Made by a program: the position numbers and the translations under genes
Shown here: positions 23,620 through 33,924 of the stretch, in pieces
Layout of the letters: the number at the start of each line of letters is the position of its first letter
How positions within the stretch are numbered: the first letter of the stretch is position 1
The notes under the pieces: generated by a model
Database searches by the model: none
What the model saw: the letters and a program-made list of their open reading frames with translations, nothing else
What the model was told of the DNA's origin: nothing
Assembly: GCF_000001735.4 (NCBI RefSeq)
Contig: NC_003070.9
Coordinates: 5,642,001-5,706,000, forward strand
Reading direction: 5' to 3'
DNA from: Arabidopsis thaliana
Lineage: Eukaryota > Streptophyta > Magnoliopsida > Brassicales > Brassicaceae
Length of the DNA: 64,000 bases

Positions 23620-26133
23620 ATGATGGTGAGGAGAGGTCGTGGTCGTGGTCGTGGCGGCGGAGGTGGTGGAATGGGCGGAGGAATAAATCGTAGATATCTG
23701 AGTCAAGTTATTGATTCATGCGGGAAGGATTTAACAACGGCGGAGGATATCGTCGATGATCTTCGTTCCAGATACAGTAACTTTGCCCGCTTGACTCGGC
23801 AAGTGCTTCTGCTCAACGTCAGACAAGTCCTTAACGCCAGAAACAACAAAGCTGAGGAGGAAGATGATGATAACAACAACGGCGATGGGGAAGCTGCTGC
23901 TGCTAAAAGGAAGAAAGTGTCTTCGTCGCCGTCTCATTCTTCGACTTCTGAGGACGAGGACGCTGTTTACAGCGAGAAGCTGAGTCCAAGGTTTGATTTG
24001 ATCAATGACAGTCTACGAGATAACTATGCCAAGCTAAACAAGAAACCAATTGGGTCGCCGCCTGTGGAGAAGAATGTTGAAGTTGAAACTGTGGGTAACA
24101 AAGGTAGAAGTAAGATGGCTACAATGGGGTTGAGAAAGGAGTCTAAAGACTCACTTTCCATCAGTGGAACTACTGGTAATGGTGATTTGGATGTAGTGGG
24201 TGATAAAGGACCTACTTTTAAAGATTTTGGTGGGATTAAGAAAGTGTTGGATGAACTGGAGAGGAATGTTTTGTTCCCGATTCTCAATCCTGAACCGTTT
24301 AAGAAGATTGGAGTTAAGCCACCGAGTGGGATTCTATTTCATGGACCACCTGGCTGTGGGAAGACCAAGTTGGCTAATGCTATAGCCAATGAAGTTGGTG
24401 TTCCGTTTTATAAGATTTCAGCTACAGATGTGGTTTCTGGTGTCTCTGGTGCTTCTGAAGAGAATCTTAGAGAGCTTTTCTCTAAAGCGTATAGGACTGC
24501 ACCTTCCATTGTGTTTATCGATGAGATTGATGCGATTGGATCAAAGAGGGAAAATCAGCAAAGGGAGATGGAAAAGCGGATTGTAACGCAATTATTGACT
24601 TGTATGGATGGACCTGGTAACAATGGTCCTGAGTCTAGTGTTGGATTTGTTCTCGTTATTGGAGCTACAAATGGCCTGATGTTCTTGATCCTGCTTTGAG
24701 GAGAAGTGGACGATTTGAATGTGAGATTGCTCTAGGTGTTCCAGATGAAGATGCAAGAGCTGAGATACTTTCTGTTGTAGCCCAAAAACTTAGACTAGAA
24801 GGGCCCTTTGACAAGAAAAGAATAGCTCGTTTAACGCCGGGTTTTGTTGGAGCAGATTTGGAGGGTGTTGCTAACATGGCTGGCAGGATTGCCACAAAGA
24901 GAATCTTGGATTCAAGAAAATCTCAACTGGCTGGGGACTCTGAAGATGATAGTTCTTGGCTGAGGCATCCCTGGCCAGAAGAAGAGTTGGAAAAACTCTT
25001 TGTTAAGATGTCTGATTTCGAGGTATGTTAATTGTAGGCATGGCATGAGTCTACTTTTCTGTACTTCAATAGCTACGAGATTTTAATCCTTGGTTCCTAA
25101 CTCTGTTGGTTGCTCTGTAATCTACTAGGAAGCAGTGAATCTAGTTCAGGCATCTTTAACAAGGGAAGGATTCTCTATCGTGCCTGATGTCAAGTGGGAT
25201 GATGTTGGTGGACTTGAGCATCTACGACTTGAATTCAACCGCTATATAGTCAGACCTATCAAAAAGCCTGATATTTACAAGGTAACTAATAAGTCACTTA
25301 GAACTGTTATATAGTCAAGATTACTTGCTTTTTCTCTCGAGGTCTGAATGTGCCACTTTGGTTCTTTTTAGGCTTTTGGGGTAGACTTAGAGGTTGGATT
25401 TTTACTCTATGGACCACCGGGTTGTGGCAAGACATTGATTGCAAAGGCAGTTGCTAACGAGGCAGGAGCTAATTTCATGCACATCAAGGGTGCAGAGCTT
25501 CTAAACAAGTACGTTGGAGAGAGCGAGCTTGCTATTCGGACATTGTTTCAGCGTGCCCGGACATGTTCGCCATGTGTGATCTTCTTTGATGAGGTGGATG
25601 CTTTGACAACAAGCCGTGGCAAAGAAGGTGCCTGGGTTGTTGAACGGCTTTTAAACCAGTTCCTTGTTGAGCTAGACGGTGGAGAGAGGCGTAATGTATA
25701 CGTAATTGGAGCTACAAACAGGCCAGATGTAATTGATCCTGCGTTCTTGAGACCTGGTAGGTTTGGGAATCTTCTATATGTACCCCTCCCTAACGCCGAT
25801 GAACGTGCTTCAATTCTAAAAGCTATTGCAAGGAAGAAGCCCATAGATCCTAGTGTTGATCTTGATAGCATTGCAAAGATGAATTGTGAAGGTTTCAGCG
25901 GAGCTGATCTCGCTCACTTGGTGCAAAAAGCTACATTCCAGGCAGTGGAGGAGATCACCACAATTTCATGTGAAGATGATGACGATATTACAGATACAAG
26001 TCAGTGTACGATTAAGATGACTCATTTCGAGCAAGCATTGTCCTTAGTCTCACCTTCTGTGAACAAACAGCAAAGAAGACACTATGAGGAACTATCAAAA
26101 AAGCTCCAAGAAAGCATTGGAAGGAAACCATAG
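23620..26133 (+). pseudogene. CDC48C/NVL-like double AAA ATPase, frameshifted copy
   Basis: Three exons: 23620-25022, 25129-25281, 25372-26133. The N-terminus is Gly/Arg-rich, followed by an NVL-type domain (RRYLSQVIDS, LRSRYSNFARLTRQ) and an acidic stretch with a KRKK nuclear signal. AAA1 has Walker A GPPGCGKT and Walker B IVFIDEIDA; AAA2 has GPPGCGKT and VIFFDEVDA. In AAA1 the conserved GATNRPD reads GATN and then loses frame: one base is missing near 24673, leaving a ~359-residue product that stops at 24699. Everything downstream stays open and splices in phase, so the damage is slight and probably recent, or a sequencing error. An intact copy would be ~772 residues; the real CDC48C is, from memory, ~820 with a longer C-terminus. 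Introns are kept, so this is a DNA-level duplicate, not a retrocopy. The family works in ribosome assembly and protein remodelling. Confidence 0.8.
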
Positions 26134-26944
26134 GGTCATTCTTTTTGCCTTGCACTAAAACCTCTCTTACTTATATTATGTCTGCAAATTCCCATTCTTC
26201 TGAGTACTTGTAACAATTATATTATTGAGATAAGATAAATACGAAAGAAGGTTTTGTTACTCTTTTTTGGGGGACATTTTGTAAAGCAGATAATGGTAGA
26301 AACTAGAAAGAAAAAGAATAATGCAAAAACTACGTCGTTTAGTTTAAATTATAAGACACGTGGTCTTCTCTTTCGTCGTCTCCATTATTTACAGGAGTGC
26401 GATAATATTCTTTGAAGCTTTAACATTGTTGCGAAGACCAGACTCTCAGACTCAGACTCGGGAGGTATTGGATTCTATCTGATCTGCTCGATTTTTTCTC
26501 TATTTTCTTGCTCTCTACATTATAGCTGATCGATTTCTCATCTTGTTGTTGTTGTCCCTGCTTGATTGGTAGATCTCGAGGGGGTTTAAGCTCTGCATTT
26601 GATTTAAGTTCTGAGTTTTCGATAATCTGATCGAATCTGGAAATCATAGTATTAGATTCTACAGAAATCAAGTTCGATCCTTAACCAAGAGATTCTGTAG
26701 TCTTTCAAGGTCGAATTATAGAAGGATTTTTATTGATATGTGAGAATTTCTTTCACTGGAATAAACACTTGCTTTAGGATTCTTAACGGAAGCATCATAT
26801 GAAGATCTTCACATTTGTAGTTTTTTTTTATAGTCTCTGATTCATAGTTTCCATTTGCAGCTCCTTTAAGCGATTTCTTTCTTTGTTTTTTGAGGCTTGC
26901 ATTGTTATTATCACGCAGTGATTTCACTTCAACTTTCTGCTCAG
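26134..26944 (+). promoter_or_regulatory. PGAP3-like promoter, leader and probable 5'-UTR intron
   Basis: The first coding exon starts directly after a good acceptor (TTTCTGCTCAG|ATG), and a donor (GGGAG|GTATTG) lies at 26464/26465. So the leader is probably spliced across 26465-26944. The core promoter would lie near 26300-26400. Open frames on the minus strand here are shadows. Confidence 0.5.
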
Positions 26945-28343
26945 ATGGCAGTCCACTACTGGACAGCCCTGTTTCTATTGTTGCCATGCCTTTTCTGTAT
27001 TTCAAATGCTAGTGCTGGCGATGCTGATCCAGATTACAGGTAATCTTAGAATTTCGGTAATCTTTGAGTATCTATCGTGAACTTGGTTTTGTTGTAGCTT
27101 ATATGTAAGCAACATTTTTGATTCGTGGAGATTATGAATGTCTGGCAATTTTGTGTCAGGACATGTGTTTCAGAATGTGAGATAAGCGGTTGTGTTGGAC
27201 AACTTTGCTTTCCTCAGTGCAATTCTTCATCCGATGGTGGTCCATGGTACATCCAAGAACCTTTGTATTTACAATGGAAAAAATGGGGTTGTCAAGGTGA
27301 TTGCCGTTATCAATGTATGGTTAATAGAGAGACTGAACGGGAAACTCTCGGTCAAGCCCCAGTCAAGTACCATGGTAAATGGCCCTTCAAGCGTGTACTT
27401 GGGATTCAGGTTAGTTTTTTTCTTCAATCGCTTTTTTTTATTCTGGTTGTTTCCATATAATATGAGTTTTGACTTACCTTGTTCTTTGCCAGGAGCCTGC
27501 TTCTGTTGCTTTCTCTGTACTCAACCTAGCAATGCATTTCCATGGTTGGCTTTCCTTTTTCATCATGATCTACTATAAGTTGCCTCTGAAACAAGATAGG
27601 ACAGCGTACTATGAATACGTTGGTTTGTGGCATATCTACGGTCTCCTGTCCATGAACTCTTGGTTCTGGAGTGCTGTTTTCCACAGCCGGTAAATCATCT
27701 ACACATTACTCTATTATCCACAATCTGCATCATATATTCATATGTGATTTTCTGGTAATCCGTCTCTGTGGTTCTCAGGGATGTTGACCTTACAGAGAGG
27801 TTGGACTACTCATCCGCAGTAGCGATTCTCGGATTCTCACTCATCTTAGCCATTTTACGAACATTTGATATTCGGGTTGAGGCTGCAAGGGTCATGGTAT
27901 CCGCTCCAATACTAGCTTTTGTAACCACCCACATACTCTACATAAACTTCTACAAACTCGACTATGGTACCCTCAATAACTTTCCGTTGTCTAAAAATCG
28001 AGTCAATATTTTTGGTGAATTCATCAGTTGAATGTCGTTTACAGGCTGGAACATGATTGTGTGTGTGGCAATGGGAGTCTCACAGCTTTTCCTATGGGCA
28101 AGATGGGCCGCTGTCTCAAGCCACCCTTCTAATTGGAAACTTTGGGTGGTTGTGATAGCTGGAGGATTAGCCATGCTTCTAGAGATATATGATTTTCCTC
28201 CATATGAAGGCTACTTCGATGCTCACTCGATCTGGCACGCTGCCACAATTCCCTTAACCATTCTCTGGTGGAGCTTCATTAGAGACGATGCTGAGTTCAG
28301 AACTTCCAGCCTCCTCAAGAAAACTAAGACGAAGGCAAAGTGA
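26945..28343 (+). CDS. Per1/PGAP3-like GPI-remodelling membrane protein
   Basis: Five exons: 26945-27039, 27160-27409, 27493-27689, 27779-27966, 28045-28343, giving 342 residues, as in At1g16560. A signal peptide (FLLLPCLFCISNASA) precedes a Cys-rich lumenal segment (CVSECEISGCVGQLCFPQC). About seven membrane helices follow, with the CREST-superfamily histidines and acids: [28 protein letters not shown] and FDAHSIWHAATIP. Yeast Per1 and mammalian PGAP3 remove the sn-2 acyl chain of GPI anchors in the ER/Golgi, a lipid-remodelling step for GPI proteins; this role is inferred by family. It ends in KKTKTKAK, a basic tail that could serve in ER retrieval. The gene looks intact. Confidence 0.92.
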
Positions 28344-28762
28344 GTCTCTTTGCTAAGTTTTACAAGGATTTTTATCCGACCATACGAGTATGCAGACACG
28401 AGGGAAAAACAAAAGATGGAAATGGATTTAAACATCACGAAGAAGGCAGAGTCTTTTGTTTAAAGCTAGCTGGTTTATGGATTCACAGGTTTCTTCAGTT
28501 TTTTTTATTTTATATTGTTACATTAACTGTTGAATTTGCTTTGAGCCTTTCAGTGTTTTTCTTTGGCCTTACTTTTGGTTAAGAAAGATTTTGATATCAT
28601 TTACTCATTCATACACAGACTCATGCGAAACCATTTTGAATTCAGATTCTGTCAATATTTTCGAGACAATCTTGTAATCTATAGGATTTTGTATAAAAAT
28701 TTGGATCTACAAAAGCAGTTGTGTGAGAAACTCTCAAGCCCATCGATTTTGAGTCTTCTCTT
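28344..28762. other. Convergent 3' ends of the PGAP3-like gene and TURAN
   Basis: Untranslated and intergenic sequence between two stop codons facing each other. No gene seen. Confidence 0.6.
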
Positions 28763-31423
28763 TCATGAATCTGCAATTTGAGACACGACCTGCATAGACC
28801 AGACATAAAGACATCTTATGAGAAATAGCCCAATAAAAAAGTATGTGTGCGGGATACAGAGAGGGCCGACGGATTTTGCCTGAGTGATTAAAGGTTTTGC
28901 ACAATCTTCCCACTCTGTAGCCCATCGACCCGAAGAACCAGTCTCCATTGCACCCGCTTTAAGCGACATTAGTGCATCACAGTTCCCTGGAAAACCCTTG
29001 AAGAGAATCTGTTCACAAAGACAAAACACAAGAACATTACTGCTGTCTTCTGCTGTAGACTTGGTGAAATAGTCTTTTAAAAAGAAAGACGAGTTACTTA
29101 CCAATAATTGATCTGCTAATTCTGATGAAGATGAAAACAAAAGTCCGTTCTTCCCATCTTTAACGAGTTCTTGAATGCTTCACGAAAGTTGAAGGTTTTA
29201 AAGTTATAGTATTTGTTCGTGAAAGTAATGTAAGTGATTGATTATTTACCATGAGTAGGAAACCGAGCAAACTGGGAGGCCACATCCAAACATATCAACA
29301 ACCTAAAACGCCAAACATCGGTAGCAAGTTGACACAATGGAAATCAAGTCTTAAATCTTCTTAACCTTATTAAAAACAATGTGCTTCTTAACATATGAGC
29401 TATAAAAACAATGTGCTTACCTTCATGGGAAGGTCTAAACCCGACGAGGAAGTGTGTAAGCAGACACCGAGATCTGCAGAACCTAAAAGCAATGGGTAAT
29501 CTTCAGCTGCGAGCCACATTGTACGGAATGCCACATGTCTAAGGTTTAATCGTTTGATTTTCTCCTCGTACATCTCCTTTTCAGGTCCTTTACCTTCATA
29601 GACAGCATGGATAGCTCAGAAAAAGAAACAGCTAAATATTATCATGTTTATCTTTACCTGTAATGATGAACAACAAATTGGGATAATGGTGTTGCTCTTC
29701 TGAAATTTCAGCTGTTTCACTTCCTTTTGATCTTGCAGCCACACGCCGATCATACATCACTGCAGCTTCCAGTAGGATACCAAAATTTTCATCAGGGGTC
29801 CTGAAAAATTCACATTCTAGTATTCACTATCACGGAAGGATGATGCCACAAGAGTGAAAGTGAACAAAGAATGATGATGTGTCCTCACCAGCTTGTACTA
29901 CTCACAACAAGAGCTGGTCTGTTTTGCTTCAGCGAGATGTCAGCATTAAATTTGGTAGTAAAAAGGGTTTCATTAAGCTCTTGGTTTTCCAACTCTAAAT
30001 TTGAATTGAAAGATTTGGCATCAGAATGAATGGAGAAGCCCAAAAGAAATCAAAACATGGATTTTTTTATTTGAAGAGAGATACCTCTACTAATGAAATC
30101 ATAGACACCAATTGGATGGCAAAGATCCTTCCTCACTCGGCAAAACAACTAAAGAAGTAACCAAATTTTACATTACTTCTTAGATACCGCACTCTACCCA
30201 GAGAGAAGTGATTGATTAAACTAATCAATTTTCTTGTGAATCACACAATGCTAACCTCATGCCTTTCTTCAAGCAAAGCGGGACGGAAAAACTCAGGAGG
30301 CTGATCATATAACACTTTGGCTCTGTTTTTCCAATTCAGAACATTAATGCATACGAAATCAGAATCACATCACTTTCTTTAGTTCAGAATCAAAATGTAA
30401 CAGGTTATTATCTATGAGAAATTTCATCTCACCTCACACCCCAATTCTGATCCAGTTCATGTTGCATTGCTTTTGTGACACATAGCGAACCTGTTGCCAT
30501 CTTTCCATAATGATTCTCAGACCTAAAATCATGCAAATGCTAATATTTCACCCTTAAATAAAAAGGTCCTACAGGTAGTTTTAAGCCATTATCAAGCCAC
30601 TGGTTAATATACTTACCAGCGGTATAAGGATACAAGCAAATTGTTTCTTCCTAAAGACAATGCCAACAACGTATATCCAAAATTATGCCAATCTACAACA
30701 AACGCTGCACGTCTCCATGAACTCGCCCACTTAACAGCAATTAGAGTTGGGACGGAAGGAGGATTCTGTAGAAATATAACTAGGTGTAACTTGTGCATAT
30801 ATTTCGCAAGAAAACAGAATTTACTGTAAATTTCAAAGTGACAAGAATAAAGATTTTTTACCTGGACCAAGAAAATGTCAGGCGCTGGTACTTTAACGAA
30901 AAGAAACCAGAGAAGCATTGTAAACTGAATAAATGCCTTGAGCAAGAGAGTTACAGGATAAAGTATCTTTGGAAAGTACTGAATGAATCGAGGCTGCGCC
31001 TGTTTTAGCACCCCCCCAAAATAAGAAACTGATGATCGTGAATCTACAGAGTTGCTAGTAGTTTATATTGAAGATTTGATCGAAACATACCATGGTATGG
31101 ATGTGGATTGATGGGTGATTTAGAACAGCTTCATGGGGTATAGAACCTGTACATGAATTTTTTAAAAACACTTCAGCAATGCATTGTGTGATTCACAAGA
31201 AAATTGATCAAGGAATCCTTACCTCCATATGCAACAATGTCCACTTGAAATGATGCCTGCAGGTTTAAGTCATTAGAGGAACTAATCAATTCAAGAGGAA
31301 CTTGATCAAATGCAAAAATGGGCACAAAACCTGACGAGCAAGAGAAAGAGCGTGATATTGCATCCGAGGACTTCGACCAAGATCTCCAAGTACCACTACA
31401 CAAGCCCTTCCTCTTTTCCCCAT
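28763..31423 (-). CDS. TUN: TURAN, ALG1-type beta-1,4-mannosyltransferase
   Basis: Fifteen minus-strand exons: 31423-31331, 31256-31223, 31146-31091, 30999-30862, 30765-30617, 30522-30433, 30322-30256, 30148-30085, 29994-29889, 29800-29658, 29593-29421, 29302-29250, 29177-29102, 29008-28880, 28789-28763, giving 465 residues. N-terminal [20 protein letters not shown] is the ALG1 start of the GT33 family; a membrane helix ([20 protein letters not shown]) follows near residues 80-100. The C-terminal half has the donor-site block [23 protein letters not shown]1 adds the first mannose from GDP-Man to GlcNAc2-PP-dolichol on the cytosolic ER face; TURAN was found through pollen-tube reception mutants. 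The last intron (28790-28879) uses a GC donor and is 90 nt, in frame and open. It shares a short divergent promoter with REV7. Confidence 0.92.
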
Positions 31424-31885
31424 CGTTCCTATGTCGAGCTCAAAAGTTATCAGACTCTACTAATCCATGAGAAGCTAGCTAGTTATAAATCCAAGAGCAA
31501 ACACGAATACGATCTCAGGAAACAAGATCAAACATAAAGATGTAAAATCTTACCGGATCTACTAGATCCCGTCGATATGCGCCGGGCAAAATTTTCCGAT
31601 GAGGCGGAGGAGAGAGATACACATTAATGAAAACACGTAATTGGGCCCGAGGGAATTAGTTAGGCCCATGAGTTACAAACCCATATCTTATAACTCTATG
31701 AAGTAACTCCCGACCAAAAAAAAAAAAAAACTCTATGAAGTAACTAAAGTAGTCACGTGTCTGTCACATGCGTGATTATTTTGCCGGCGAAAGACGAAGA
31801 ACGGAAGAAGGACTTCACTTTCACGGCGAAGTTAGGATTCGTGTTCTTTAATCGTATAGGAGGTCTCGGAGATTGTGAGACGCTA
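31424..31885. promoter_or_regulatory. Divergent promoter between TURAN and REV7
   Basis: Only 462 bp separate the two start codons. It contains TTGGGCCC at 31641 and TAGGCCCAT at 31661, both site II-type motifs common in housekeeping promoters, and no clear TATA box. A 20-bp A-rich insertion with flanking duplications lies in the middle. Confidence 0.55.
31692..31745 (+). mobile_element. Very short retroposon scar (poly-A with 17-bp target duplication)
   Basis: AACTCTATGAAGTAACT occurs at 31692-31708 and again at 31729-31745, exactly repeated. Between them is only CCCGACC plus a run of A (31709-31728). A long exact target duplication and an A tail are the marks of LINE-driven retroposition, here leaving a nearly empty, strongly 5'-truncated insert. 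The source (SINE or LINE 3' end) is too short to name. Confidence 0.6.
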
Positions 31886-32890
31886 ATGAGTCGGAAGGAT
31901 GATAATCAGTCAGGTAAGTTCCTGATTCTAAATTTTAATGTCATAAACATGATAACATCAGTTAGTAGTTTGGCTTCGAAATTTTGTAATTTTGGGTGAT
32001 TCAGGAGAAGTTGGTCGTACTCTGGTGGACTTTATGGAAGTAGCCATCACAATGATTGTATACCTCAAAGGTTTTTACCCATCTGGTGAGTAAAGAGCGA
32101 TTTGTGAGATTGACATGCATCTCCAAGTGATTGATCAATTTTGTGTGTTGTATGTAAAGCGGCATTTGAAAGGAGGAGATATATGAATGTGGTGGTGCAA
32201 AGAGCAAGGCATCCTGAGCTACGCGACTATATTCACTCTGCTGCTTCTGGACTTCTTCCTTTTATTGAAAAGGTCTCTTCTTCTTCTTTTTGTCCTGCTT
32301 TAAGTGTAACATGATGTATATGTGGGAGTGCTGCATTTCTTATGCATGATCACTGAAACAGGGTCTTGTTGAGAGAGTAGCAGTCGTGTTTTTCAGCGAG
32401 GATAATGTTCCTGTAGAGAGGTTCATCTTCAAGATCACGATTAAACCGTCTTGCGCTGCTTTAGTAGAAGAGGGTCAACTGGAGTTTGCGCTTAGGTCCT
32501 TCTTAATCAAGCTTTCCGTCTCAAAATCCCTAGTCAAACCTCTTCCCCTAAGTAAATACATCTCTAGCTCCACCCACCCTCTGTACATTCTCTCTTCTTA
32601 TAGCAATGTTTCTATGTTTTAAAGCGTTTTGATCTTTCCCACTCGTATAAACAGATTGTAGATGGGAGGTAACGGCTTATCTGAGGTCACTTCCTCAAGT
32701 GGGTTCAAGCAAAGAAGCAGAGCTGTGGATTCCAACAGACACAAAGCAGTGGCAGAACCCACCAGTTTTAACGCCAGTCAAGTCTTTGAACAGCGAACCA
32801 CTCTGCTTGCAGCTTTACTTGGAACACCCAAGTTTGTCTGAACCACTCAACCTTGTCAACCCCGAGGATGTCGCACCCCATGACCCATAA
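31886..32890 (+). CDS. REV7: REV7, HORMA-domain subunit of DNA polymerase zeta
   Basis: Five in-phase exons: 31886-31913, 32005-32085, 32160-32272, 32362-32551, 32655-32890, giving 215 residues, the A. thaliana length. The single HORMA domain fills the protein, with VGRTLVDFMEVAITMIVYLKG at the start, YMNVVVQRARHPELRDYI, and the seat-belt part ending in LCLQLYLEHPS. REV7 (MAD2B) binds REV3 and REV1 in translesion synthesis past UV and crosslink damage in the nucleus. The ATG at 31886 fits the MSRKDDN start of the family; longer upstream reading without an ATG was ignored. Intact. Confidence 0.93.
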
Positions 32891-33924
32891 GTCAGATTAC
32901 ATGTGAGCCTCGGCTCCGTTTGCTGGACCCAATTTCTGAAGCAAGATGCATTATTGTATAATGCCAAGATGCATTATAAACATGTTTGGGATTGTGTGGT
33001 CACCTCACCGGTAGCAGAAGAGAGTTGTAAAATTAACCACAACGTTGTCTTCTTTCTTAACACTTGCATAGTCTCTTTCCGTGTAAACAAAAACGAAAGT
33101 GGTTATTTCAAAATTATTGGTTCCAAGTTAGAAATTTGACTACATATTTATATATATTTTTAATAATTACTAATCATCAATTTACAATTAGAAAACGGAG
33201 ATTATCCTCAACACTCTCTTCCAAAGATTCAATACATACAGGATCAGAGAATGGTGTGTGTATTTATTAGATTATAAAAACAGAGTTGTTGCTCTGTTGT
33301 GCAGGAAATGACAGGAGTGTTCATGAAGAACTGTTTTCTAAACTATGTTACCTACAGAAACATCTTCCCCATATGGGCACTTGCAGAGTGGTATGTATAT
33401 TTATTTTCTTTGAGTGGTATGTACTGTGTGAAGTTGAGGAAAACTCTATTTTTCGTTTTAAATAAAAGTTTGTGCACTCTCATTAAGATGCATGGTTTGA
33501 TGCAAAATTGTTGTTGTGCATCTTAGGAGCCCTTAAATTATAATTATTTATTTCTCTGAATGAAACAAAAAACCAATTTCTTGTGTATTTGGATCACCAG
33601 TCTTTGTATGGATTTCTTTCTCTTTTAACTAAAATAATAAGAAAAGGGTGAAGGAGCCAGCCATTCTTCAACAAGACTGAATATATTAGGGAATTACAAC
33701 CAGCTAAAAGAACCAAGTCATTATCGTTGCATCTAATGAGGAGATCCACAAAAGAAGATTAAACATCCAAACACTACAAAAACCACAACTCTCATTTGGT
33801 CACTGGTAAACATTTTATCTGTTCTAAGAAAAGAGGCTGAGACAGATGATAACGATAAAGATGGAGAAAGAGAGCTACATCAAGACTCAAGTTTTTTTTT
33901 TTTTTTTTTTAATTTTTATCACCT
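32891..33924. other. REV7-SR45 convergent intergenic region
   Basis: REV7 3' flank, then AT-rich sequence up to the SR45 stop. Two exon-like pieces (about 33190-33255 and 33304-33392, the second preceded by TTGTGCAG) are open and less AT-rich than their surroundings, but I cannot match them to a family or build a gene. Confidence 0.4.
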
